Shown one piece after another: positions 32,427 through 42,979 of a stretch of 64,000 nt of DNA. The notes under the pieces were generated by a model. That model searched no databases, had not been told where the DNA came from, and saw only the letters and a list, made by a program, of their open reading frames with translations. Each line of letters opens with the position of its first letter. Positions within the stretch are counted from its first letter, which is position 1. The position numbers were made by a program, and so were the translations under genes. This DNA is from Mycocentrospora acerina (Eukaryota > Ascomycota > Dothideomycetes > Pleosporales), in the NCBI GenBank assembly GCA_022701365.1, contig JAKUHH010000108.1, positions 247,821 to 311,820 of the forward strand, read 5' to 3'.

Positions 32427-33667
32427 TCACAACTTTTCCTTGGTCTCCTCCCCAATCTTGAACAAATACTTTGTCCCACTTGCCTTCCCCTCCATCAAAT
32501 TCCGCAATCCCTTCTCCACACCCCCCAGCCCGCCATCCACAATCTCAAACGGATGCGCCTCGAAAAAGCCCTCCGTCAGCCCCCTCGCCATATACTTGTA
32601 CATGACATATGCGAATTCCTTGTCCTCACCATGCGCATCCCCGACCTTTGTAATGGTCTGCTTAATCGACTCGGGAATACCCTCATACGTCTTTCCAGGC
32701 AGCACAAGCGTGAGATGGCCCTCTGGCTCTAGAACTTGCACAATGTTGGTGTAGGACCCGTGCTCACTCACCGCGTCATACGCATAGTGCAGCTTCTGGC
32801 CGTTAAGGGCAGCTTTTACACCCGATACAACGGCAGCATCACCTTCGCGGTAGTCGACAATGGTGTCGCCTTTGGAGCGGTCGAGCAGTTTCTCGACAAA
32901 TGCGGCGCCACGCCCTGCCACGGCGATGATTGGGTGGATGTTGGCAAGAGAGGCGAGCTTAATGGCGAAGGCGCCAACTGAACTAGCTCCACCGTAGACA
33001 AGGAGGGGAGTGGGAGTTTTGGTGGGGTTCCAGGGGGCGGGGAGACCGAGACGTTGGTGCAGGCCAATGGCGGAGGTCATGGCTGCGAGAGGGATAGTTG
33101 CTGCTTCTAAGGGGAGTGTTAGCAGGCATGTTTCCAATATCCTCTATAAAGAAAGAAGAAAGAGAGAGGAAACGTGTAAATCATGTGATATATAAAAGGA
33201 GAGGGCGGTCTTACGTTCAAAAGATACCTTATCCGAGATTCTGAACGTTGTATGCTGCCATCCAACCGCATACTCCGCAAAACTACCTCCAGGCGTCATC
33301 ATCTGATGGAAACTCGCCACTCGATCACCTTTTTTGAATTCCCATACATTGGCTCCAACGCTGTGCACAATTCCTGCGATGTCGTCGCCCGAGTTTGCAT
33401 CGTAGTTCGGAACCTTTTCAGGGATTTTCCTGTGGAACCAATAAGTAAGAATATGGTAGTGGAATACACAGCACAAGAAATCCATTTCTGGATCTGGAAC
33501 GGGCGAGCAAGTTGGAATGCAAGGGAAAAAAAAATCAAAACTCACCAATCCTTGGGATTGCTTCCACTGACAATGACTTTGATGACGACTTGATCTGCCT
33601 GCGGCTCCGGGATGGGGACATCATGGATTGTGACCTTCAGGCCCTTGGCAATGTGTGCTTCCTTCAT
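32427..33667 (-). CDS. Zinc-independent MDR reductase (trans-enoyl reductase / quinone oxidoreductase-like)
   Basis: NADPH-dependent medium-chain reductase, 338 aa, exons 33667-33546, 33429-33215 and 33106-32427. N-terminal GroES-like fold (VTIHDVPIPEPQADQVVIKV, GSNPKDWKIPEKVP, GDDIAGIVHSVG, FKKGDRVASF). Rossmann part: LLVYGGASSVGAFAIKLA, the NADPH loop in a nonclassical GGASSVG form, then ACDxV-type linker TIVDYREGD and ALNGQKLHYAYDAVSEHGS. The catalytic/structural zinc cysteines of alcohol dehydrogenases are missing. This pattern matches fungal trans-acting enoyl reductases (LovC-like) and related stand-alone enzymes, so a role in secondary metabolism is possible but not shown; no PKS/NRPS lies in the window. 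Exons 1-2 rejoin at a Trp codon and exons 2-3 give VSFEQAATIPLAAMT, a family hallmark. Confidence 0.9.
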
Positions 33668-34434
33668 CTTGCCTTTACAGTAGGTCTCTTTCCCAGATGC
33701 GATTTCTTGTAGTTAAACCCTATATTACTTCAGGTAAACAGTATCACAGTAATTTGTATAGATTCAGGATTGAATTGTTGATTAACAATTGTCACAGCGG
33801 GGTAGCATAAGCTTTATAATAGCAAACTAACCCGCTCGTTAGCATCGCAGCCCGTTGTCTAAGATATTGCATCATACAACCCGTATCATTACAAATGCAT
33901 AGATGTGGGGTAACTAAAAAGTGGGACATAGTACAGTTTAATCGGACTCCCAGCGACGTCGACAATTCGATCATGTCAGGGCGGACGAATAGCCGGACTT
34001 CGCGAGTAGTATTGCCGAGATTCACCGAAGCAGAGACAACACAACGCCTTATCAGTATTAGGGAATAGACGCAGGTAATGAATGATGATGAATTCATGTT
34101 GAAAATACTATCCAACAGACATTGTGAACATAGCGCATAAAAAAGGAAGAATCGTGACAAAACGCCAACAAAAGCTGCCATGGGCAGAGTATCCAAATCC
34201 CAACCAAACCAACCCGTTCCAAAATGCTTTGAGACAAGAATCTATCCGAACCCAGTTCCAAATGAACATGATTATCGCGACACCGTGGCATCCCAAGAGA
34301 AAAAGAAGGCAATTGACAACGCCAAAAACCCATTACTTGCCGACCAAATCGATCGCGACAGAGGAGGAAAGACATGAGAATATACATCAAAACGTTCAAC
34401 GCGCTAAAAAAAACCGGCGTTAGCAAAGGAGAAC
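33668..34434. other. Intergenic region
   Basis: Upstream of the MDR reductase gene and downstream of the kinesin gene. Frames present are shadow-like; nothing recognised. Confidence 0.7.
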
Positions 34435-37400
34435 TCAACGCCAAGTACCCTTAGCACCAAGCGCAAGACTACCTCTTGAAGAAGACGAAGCATTGCTAAC
34501 GATTCGTATAGGCGCGCGGTTCAAGGTCGACGTTACCTCCCTGGGACGATCATCCCCAGTGACTGCCACAGTTGTTCGTCGAGAAGGACCCTTCATGATA
34601 GGCGCGGTCCGCGGGCCGAGTACGCTGGTCTTCCAGTCAGTATCGTGATTGCTCTTGACCATCCGACGCGCCGCGCTGGCAGAGAACATCATATTCTCGT
34701 TTGGTGGGCTATTCGATGCTGCGGCAGGACTGCGGCGCCGATGGTTACGGCTCATTGGAACAGAGCCATGGTTTGTGGAGGAGCGTCGTTTGATAGCTGA
34801 TCCGATCTTGCGCGCGTCCGAAGCTGTCCACTTCTCTCCCTCTGAGCCTGATGAGATGTCGCTGTACTCCGCGGAGGCCGGGTCCGACGAAGCGTTCTCC
34901 ACAATACTCAACGAAGATGTGCGAACGGCATTGGCGCCAATCTCGCGCAGTGGCGATATGTTTTCTGAGTGCCCACTCTTCGCGACAGGAGCAGGGGAGC
35001 CATCAGACCTTTTCGATAGCGCGCCAAGCGCGAACCGACTTGACCGCGGTTTGCTTTCTATGGACGCTTTTGGAGGTGTTGGTATTGGGGAAGAGCTGTT
35101 TCGATCGATGTCTGATGTGGCTGTTGGGGCAGAATAAGTCGGTGGTGAGGGCAGCTCATCGTGCGCGTGTGCTGGCGACGATTCGATGTGCTCTGGTGTA
35201 TTCTGAAATTCGGCCAGGGTGCCATTTTCCGTATCGTCTCTCCAGCGGACGCCGCGTTTGGTTTTGGATGGCGACTTCTTTTTCATCGGGGAGTACTGAA
35301 TACTGACCCCTCTTTTGACAAGTCCCACTTTGCGGCGTCGGGGAGAGGCTTTGACGGGCGAGGAAGTGAGGTGTGGCGCTTCTGTGAAGGTTGGCATAGG
35401 TATGGCGCGCATAGGGGATGGTGCCATGATATTTACCGGGTTCCTGCGCTTTGGCGTGCCCTTGTTGCTTGGAGCAAAGAAGTCGGTAACTGGTAGACCG
35501 CCGTCTGGCCGAATGGCTTGTGCAGTTGCGTTTGTGCAAGAGTTCATAATCTTGGTAAGTAGCTTCTTCGCGGACTCAACTGCTTCGGCTTCATCCATTT
35601 GAGTGATTTGGTTTAGGATAGCAACCGTCTCGATATGTGCTTGAACCAGAACCTGAATAATGGCAGCGTCACCGCCCCTCTCTTGATCAAGTAGTATAGT
35701 CAACATCTCCCGTTCAGCGTTCGATTTCAATAGTTCGAACTCTCGGCTCAGATTGGCAGCGTCATGACTGTCAGTATTTCCATCGACCTCCGCCAACCCT
35801 CTTAGTCCTACTTGAAGAGCGGTTTCCATCTTACTTGTCCAGTGTGTACGCTCGATACGTCGGTGGCAGTGCTGTCGTGTTTGCTCGAGCTCGGCCGAAA
35901 TTCCTGTAGCAGTGTCTCTCATTGCAGCTATTTGCGAGGGCATTTCTTCGTTCTCGCGAATATCCTTGATGTTGTCGAACGCTGCAATCCATGCCGAGAT
36001 CAGGCTAATCCGCTTCTCTGCTTGCTTTTGAGTTCTCATCATGTTCAATCGCTCTCTTCGCTCAGTCTCCGAGTCGGCGTATGCCTGACGTAGGCGTATG
36101 ACAGCGTCGCGAACAATGCTCTCCTTCTTTTCGCTCTGCTTCGCGTACTTGGTGAATGCATTGCCCTCAAAATCCTTCTGTTTTCTCATCAATTCGTCAA
36201 TGAGTTGTCTCTGCTCTTCAATCTTTGTAAGGTAATCTTTCACGTGGCGGTTCACATTGTAGATATTCTTTGTAACCTTGGTCTGAATATTCTTTGCTCG
36301 ATTTGCATAACGCAGGGTGTTCTGAGTCTCATCAAAGTGGACGCTGGATGGGCTGACGCAGACAATCATGACAGTTCGACAATTGCCACCGAGAGAAAAC
36401 TTGAGTAGTCGAGTGAGTTTTGAGTTGCGGTATGGGACGTGGTTTCGTTTTCGCGCATCGCACAAAGCGTTGATGCAACTGCCTAAAGCGAGTAGAGACT
36501 TGTTGATATTTGCGCCTTCAATCAATCGCTCTCCGCGATTCTTGGTTGCACTTGCGCGTTCACTACCAGCCAGATCGATGATACTGAGCGTAGCCATGGT
36601 ATGGGGTTCGTTGACTGAAGCATTGCGGTCTTTTGACGAAACATTGATTTGGAGAACGGCGTGCGATCGAGAGGATGTTGCATTTGCCTCGGTTGGGGAC
36701 ATTGTTCGGTACTCGTTTCCACGGACTATAATGTCCATAACCTCCTGGACCTAAAAAACCGTTAGCCTCCTCCTAGTGGGCATCTGATACTCTGCTCACG
36801 TTTTGCGGACGGTGGCTGGAGAGCCCAGCAACAGACACAGCCTGGTTCGCATCCTCTCGCAGCATCAATGTCGTCTTGCTTCCGCCCTCGACCAGCAGGT
36901 CACGAATTGTCTCATTGTAGATTTCCAGGTAGGAGAGTGTAATTTCTGTGGCTTTCGTTTCCTGTAGGTCATTGATCTTCTCAAACAGCTCCTGCATCGT
37001 CATGAAGATTATGCCTGGTTGTTGTGATGTTCCTCTAACCCCCTGTCAGCGTCCATGAGCAGCAAAAGCCTCTGTTTGACATACGTGATTGTGTGTGTCT
37101 TTCCACAGCCTGTCGCGCCGTATGCAAAGACGGTGGCATTGTATCCGTCCAGCACATTGTCCAACAATGGCTTGGTTGTGGCCTCGTACACGTCGCTCTG
37201 TGTTGTTGTGTCGTCGAATACACGATCGAACGCAAACGTCTGGTCCTTGACACGCTTGCCCTGCGGCCCGACAACTGATCGGGAGAGTCGCTGGACGGAG
37301 CTGTCTTCTGGAGGGTCGAAGATCCTGAGGACAAGTCAGCTTCCACCACATATGCCAACAGCCACAAGTCTCCATACAGGCACTTTTCATCAATGACCTT

Positions 37401-37559
37401 GATGACTGGTCGGACGCTCTTCGCATTGTACTTTGGAGTCGGAGCGGCCGCCAACGAGCCATCGCCGAGGAAAAGAGTGTGGTCATCCGTCTTGGTCAAC
37501 TGCGCAGCTTCGCGGATGGTGAAAGGCCTCACGCGCACCGTGACGCTGATGGAGTTCAT
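34435..37559 (-). CDS. kip3: Kinesin-8 motor protein (Kip3 family)
   Basis: Plus-end-directed, microtubule-depolymerising kinesin acting on spindle and cytoplasmic microtubule length. Model: exons 37559-37378, 37324-37085, 37034-36800 and 36750-34435; 990 aa. Motor domain from residue 1: ISVTVRVRPF, P-loop GATGCGKTHT at the end of exon 2, SYLEIYNETIRDLL in exon 3, switch I SSRSHAVLQI, switch II LSIIDLAGSERAS, and NSKLTRLLKFSLGGNC. After LRYANRAKNI comes the kinesin-8-type neck with YNVNRHVKDYLTKIEEQRQLIDELMRKQKD, then coiled-coil segments to about residue 600 and a basic, Ser/Pro-rich tail (KKKSPSKTKRGVRWRDD), probably a second microtubule-binding site. The three phase-consistent junctions restore uninterrupted kinesin motifs. 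The ATG at 37559 starts right at the first motor strand; upstream frame is not kinesin-like. Confidence 0.94.
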
Positions 37560-38939
37560 CCTTCCTTGGACTCGAGTCGTGGGTTTGCAATAGTCAAAAG
37601 CACACCTGCTCAGCTCGAGTCGTAGGGCGTTGATGGTGCAATGTCCTGAATTAGGAGTTGGTGTCTCAAAGGGCAATTTGGAAATATGCAAGGAGAAAAA
37701 AGAAGCAGGAGACGAAAAATGCACAGCACCACTATGCTCAAGACTGCAAAGGAAAAGCCTTGAGCCAAAACGGTCTCGTTGCGGGCGGCGGCGGTGTCGA
37801 GTCGATCCTTTGTGTTGTTGCTCAGCGGCCAATCCACAAACAAACAGAACGGACCCTCACGACCCTAGCGCCCAACACGTGATACTCCTGTGCCATCTCC
37901 ACATGCATCGACGTGGCCACCTCAGACACGACCATCATGCCTCCAATTTGCGACTTGGTTGGCCCGTGAGTCAGCAGCGAGGTTAACGCCAGCTGTTTCA
38001 TTGTCTCCTTTGGGCAGAGTTGTCGCGGATTCTCTAACAAGAGGACCACAGTTTTGGTATCACGTCTGCTGAGGATTCAATGCAGAAAGGGAAAATCGGC
38101 ATGAGCACGATACATGCAGTAGCTAAACCACAAAAAAAACCGTCGTTGGGTGGGCGCAATCTAATATTTAAATTTTTAATATTGAGTTTCTGTGCAAGGG
38201 CACTTTAGACACGTAGCACATGTACACAATACAAAGTATCTTTTTCGAGTAAAATGGAGTAAAATTGTGAAATTTTGAAGGACCTTGAAAGGCTACTACA
38301 TACTGGGTCCAAGAACTCTGTGCACCTAACTTATCTCTAGCGTTTAAGATGACCCATGAATGTATTGCAAGTATTGCAGATTGTTCCTACAGCGGAACAG
38401 CAAAAAGCGTTGATGAAAGCATCGTATACTCTAAGAAGAGAATGGAAGATCCCGCTATGTACCCTGCATAGAAATTCCGCTAGGCTAAGATCTATGCAAT
38501 GCCTAGGCCCGTAACACAAGTAGTCTGATGTTAGTACTACACTAATAGACCTGTTCGCTTTGACGAAGCACCAACGAACAAACAATTTGACACGTCAATA
38601 ATGCCTAAGAGTAAGGTTGACACTCAACGATAAGAGGAGAGCTCCAAAGGCATTAAAGTAAAACTATCTTTAAAATTGTTAAGTTACCTAGAGTAACATT
38701 GTTTTTGATGCAATTTAGAACAGGTTGTAGCGTATCAGGGAAGTGATTGTGGGCAGCGGGACAGTAAACCATTGCGCATCTGTAAATAACCAAAAAGAAA
38801 ACATGTTTAGAACGCCAAACGTGAAGAGATGACTTCGAAAAATGCTGCACGAGCTAGAGGGGCGTTCAACTCCTACGTAGGTGCTGTTTTGAGCGAACAC
38901 ATTGTTCATATGACAAAGAAGAGGTCGAGAAATCTCATC
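37560..38939. other. Intergenic region, AT-leaning right half
   Basis: Upstream of kinesin-8 and downstream of the P450 gene. The left 500 nt are mixed composition (kinesin leader and promoter). From about 38100 the DNA is AT-rich, with a near-symmetrical AATATTTAAATTTTTAATATT at 38163-38183. No gene seen. Confidence 0.65.
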
Positions 38940-40730
38940 TCATAACGCAACCACAGACATTTTGCGTTTCTCTATAGTGACAAAAACCTTTCCTGGCTCT
39001 ACACATTTAGCCGGCTTGAACTAAACACTCGTTAGCGGGTCGTTCTACACGATTTGAGCTTGCTTCAACTAACCTTGTACTTCCCTACAAGCGTGGCAAC
39101 CACCTTGAACATTTCCAGTGCGACAATATTCTTTCCAATACATGTCCTGGACCCTTGACCAAAGGACAATTCAGTCCGATCCATAAGTCGTTTCCTCTCT
39201 TCATACGATTGTTGGTCTTCGTCTTTAGCTTTCGCCCATCTTTCGGGCTCGTATTCTTCAGGACGAACGCCGAAAACACGGGGATCTCGGTTTATGGAGC
39301 CTGCTGGGCATCCCACATTGATTTTTCCTGGTATCTTTTGTCCACTCGGAAGTTCCAGGCCGACTGGATCGGTGACTCTCTGCAGTGTGGGGGAAGTGGA
39401 AGAGTGTAACCGATAAGCCTCCCTTATGACACCGTTCAAGTATGGCAAATCTTTAACCACAGCATAAGATGCGGGAAATTGGCAACGAGATTGCTGAAGT
39501 TCTGTAAACAGCCTCTCTTGAGCATCGAGATGGGTTGCCAAGAATTGACAAAGCGTATCGAAAGTCGCAGCAGGGCTCAGTCCCCCGGCAACCAAATTAC
39601 CGGCAGCGGAGGTGACGACTTGTTTTTCAGTCATTACCTCAGGATTTCTCTGGTGAGACAACACAAAGTGCGACAAAAGATCTGGCCGTTCTTCATTCGT
39701 AGATTTAGCTTGCTCATGTCGATCTTGCTTCACAGACCTGGCTTGGTCAAGTCGATCTTGAACCTTGGCCCGGACTAGGTTGAGGAAGGGAGATGGCTTC
39801 GTTCTTCTCAGGATGGGATTGTCCCGAAACAACTTGTGCAACCAAGGCATCTGCGACACCAAGCTTGCATAGCTGCGAAATGCCCGGATACCCTCAATGA
39901 CGCCATTGGTATCTTGTCCATCGAGGCAGCCAAGTGAGGTACCTAGGGTGAGTTTGGAGACAACATCGAAACAATCTGGTTAGAGGTCGTCAGCAAATGT
40001 TCGCCTGTGACAGCATAGGAGCATACAATAATGACACCAAAGACTCAGATTCATCGGCTCTTGCGTCCTCGCATGCGCTTCACAAACATCGGTGAAGAGA
40101 TTCACTATTTCATCCACGTACGGCTCGTAACCTTTCAGTGAAGACATGGAATAGGCGTTTGACACGAGCTTGCGGTGCTTTGAGTGTGTTTGTTCATCCG
40201 GTATGCTCACCAAATTGATGGTTTCTCCAGTTTGTCGGAACGGAATGTATGAGTCTCCCTAAAAGGACAAGACATTTCACTGTCAGCATATTGCACTTTC
40301 AGCTCTTGGGAAATGACCTCACCTTGGTAAGTTTCGATCTCACTCCATATATTGATGGAACAGCACGCGGGTCCAGAATTGTGACTGACCGAGGCCCCGT
40401 TCGAATCACATCGCCATACTTTTTCTGTAGATTTGTATAGTGCGCAACTCGAGACCCATCTCGATTAGTCCTCCAAGCGGCTAACAGAGACCATGCATTG
40501 GTGTAGCGTGCGAGAAAAGGTCCCGGCACTGTTGATAATCCTGCTCTTCTGCTCTCAAAGATCACAAAAACAATTGAAAAGGTCCCCACGGCAAGAAGAA
40601 ATAATGATGCTTCACCAGGCAATAGTTCAGAAACATGTTGGTTCAACAGCATAGCGAATAGTATTGTTTGAGCATATAGTCCGACTAGTCGCATACGAAA
40701 ACATTTATAGATGTAATGTTGTTTGATCAC
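38940..40730 (-). CDS. Cytochrome P450 monooxygenase with atypical I helix
   Basis: Microsomal fungal P450, 540 aa, exons 40730-40323, 40258-40027, 39975-39074 and 39020-38940. N-terminal hydrophobic anchor(s) LVGLYAQTILFAMLL and ASLFLLAVGTFSIVFVIF, then the Pro hinge TVPGPFLARYTN. Landmarks: ExxR as EAYR, PERW (YEPERW), and heme loop FGQGSRTCIGKNI with the Cys ligand. The short last exon (27 codons, FKPAKCVEPG...VTIEKRKM) supplies the usual C-terminal strand pair. The I helix reads NLVAGGLSPAATFDT (39572-39589 covers AGGLSP) instead of the normal AGxDT/ET, so the acid-threonine pair is absent. Met13 (40694) is an alternative start. Substrate unknown. Lies in an AT-rich, gene-poor patch. Confidence 0.9.
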
Positions 40731-41251
40731 GTACTAGTACAAAATTCGGCTGATGATGAACTGTGTAAGGATGCTCATCCCAGAAAAGCCGAAATATCTT
40801 GGTACGCGGGGTACAGCGCTGTTTCAGGACCCAAAGTAGGCGAGTATGGTCTTAGATGAATCGCTGCTGGCTGTCAGGTTAAAGTTCTTGACAGTGTTAT
40901 CATCAACATCGGACTTGGAGCACATAGGCTACTGAACGTTCGGCTATGCGATTCCGTGTTATCACTTCCGCATTTTTGAACCATACCACTAGTCTGAACT
41001 CACTGCAGCCTTTTTGGTTCCGCCTTTGTTCCGGTGGCGGGTTATATGACGTTAAGGTTAAACCCCGCGAGCTTCCGCAAAACATTTCCTGTGGGAAGGC
41101 TCCCACTCCTGACAGGCAGACTCTGGAACCATTTGATGGCTAAAGGTGTCTCAATCAAGCCTTGAAGAGAATGTTCTTGTTATGCAGCGAAAGTAAAGTA
41201 TATGTCACTATTCTGCCTGATTTTTGAAAACTGGTAAACTAATAACAGACT

Positions 41252-41288
41252 ATCTCTATTTCATCATTTGTCGAGTTGAAATAGAGAT
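41252..41288. repeat. Perfect 12-bp inverted repeat, 13-nt loop
   Basis: ATCTCTATTTCA at 41252-41263 is answered by TGAAATAGAGAT at 41277-41288. Single-copy as far as could be seen. Confidence 0.85.
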
Positions 41289-42182
41289 GCAGCTTCAGAA
41301 TGTAAACTTAGGGCGTCATAGCCAGATCTAACATATTTACTATCTTGTGTCACCTAAGATCTGACTGTAACATAGGCTGTCGTATCTTTCAATTTACAAA
41401 GAGCAAGCTATCAACTGGGTGTAAAAAAGAATATGTGAGGAATCATAGGTTTTAAGTGTTAATTAAAAATTTCTTTTCGACCTATATAATTTTTTACCCA
41501 AGATTGTTCGCTGTAATGAAGACTTTTTCAAGTACATATTTTAAGTTCTTCATTGAATTTCTTTTTCTGAGATTCAACTTAAATAGAATGCACTTGTCGA
41601 AAATTAAGTCTAGATTAGGAAAGAAGACAATATAGACACCACTTTTAAATTTACGCATAATTCTCATAAACTTTTAGAACACTTAGCTAACTCCGTCCGA
41701 CAGACAGAGTTGTGTTCCGTCTATTTTCAACCAGTCAGCGATAAATAGAACGTAGAAGCATTTTTAAAAAAAATTGGAGCAATTATTGAATATTCTTCTC
41801 GATTAATTAAAGAACTATTGTTCTTAAAATTGACTCAGTGATCTTTTCAATTTTTCCCAACCTTTGTAGCAGTGCTCTGCTATCTGCCTCAGCCGTTGCC
41901 CTCCCATTAAAATCTAATCTGTAGCCCATTTAGCAGCAAGCACATCCACGATTAAGAAACCATGGAGTTCCTTTGATAGAGCTGTGTCTCCGAACAATCT
42001 GAAATGGTGTCACAGTAATTGCATATGAAACATTCAGGCCATGTTATAACTAGTATCGATAAATTGCGGAATGCATCACACAAGTACACGTGAGTTGATG
42101 TAGTTGTTGGAATTGCGAGATCAAGTCATCAGATAATCAATTTACTCGTTCAAAACATCTTCAATTTTTATAACTTTCCCAA

Positions 42183-42206
42183 CAACCTCCCTCCCCCTCC
42201 CCCTCC
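42183..42206. repeat. CCTCCC-type C-rich run
   Basis: CCCTCC units repeated about four times just downstream of the DUF4360 gene, in its presumed 3' UTR. Confidence 0.8.
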
Positions 42207-42242
42207 CCCTACGTACTATCGCTCTTGGATCACATGTATCAC

Positions 42243-42979
42243 CTAAGCATCGCGTGGGAGTTTGCACTTCTGCCACTGGATGTAAGCAACCTGCTTGAAC
42301 TTGAGATCAGTTGAGTCGTTCGTGAGCAAACCGGTAGCTTTCTTATCAGTTTGAGCCAAGCGAACTTGAGAGTTGATGTTAAGCGCAGCAGTAGCGCCGC
42401 AAGGCGACCACACGACCGAAGTGCTCGTTGCCTCGTCATGCTTGAGGTAATCGCCACTCCAGGGACCCTCAAAAACAACATCGGTACTAGCCTTTTTATT
42501 GCGTCAGCTGACCTATAATAAGCTTGGATTAAGTGGGATACCTACCTGGGCAGTCTGGCCAGAGAAATAGTACGTCGATTTAAGCGTGCCTGTGACACCT
42601 TTGCTGATTGCGGCATATCCGCGGTAATCAGCGCTGAAGATGGAGTATTGGAAGCCACCGGGATACAAGAGGTCCACGTTGAGCTGGCAGTTCTTGCGCT
42701 GCTCGGTGATGTCGATATTAGGGCCAATGGAGGCGACATATTGATCGAAGATGAGCGTCATAGTGCTCTTGTCCTCGGAGATCTGGTAGCTCATGGTACC
42801 TTGAGGGCAGCCAGTACCGCCATAGGTAACACCACGGATTGTGACCTGGAGTTATGAGGACTGTTTGGATATAAAGGGATGAAGTCTCTTACCGTGCCGG
42901 CTGGTGGAGCATCGCCACTGACGGGCTGGAGAGCAGGAGCTGCAGCAGCAAGAGGAACGAGAGCAAATAGCCACTTCAT
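42243..42979 (-). CDS. Secreted DUF4360 protein
   Basis: Small secreted protein of unknown function, 211 aa, exons 42979-42893, 42845-42546 and 42491-42243. Signal peptide MKWLFALVPLAAAAPA. Mature part with the DUF4360 pattern: VTIRGVTYGGTGCPQGT near the N-terminus, FDQYVASIGPNI, RKNCQLNVDLLYPGGFQ, FSADYRGYA, then FEGPWSGDY, SVVWSPCG, LNINSQVRLA and IQWQKC. Four Cys in the mature chain suggest two disulfides. The first and last introns end CAG and AAG; the AAG acceptor restores an uninterrupted DUF4360 alignment. Expressed, plant-induced members are known in fungi, but activity is undefined. A TATA box lies about 100 nt upstream. Confidence 0.9.

Larger units (their letters stand above)
40731..42242. 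other. AT-rich, gene-poor intergenic patch
   Basis: 1.5 kb with no gene. From about 41150 to 41870 it is strongly AT-rich (T- and A-runs, TATATAATTTTT), unlike its surroundings. This could be a decayed repeat (RIP-like) or a natural AT island; no element ends are recognisable. Confidence 0.6.

Noticed and set aside
33792..34444. Hydrophobic minus-strand frames between the reductase and kinesin genes
   Set aside because: Short, overlapping in different frames, no start context or splice partners that extend them.
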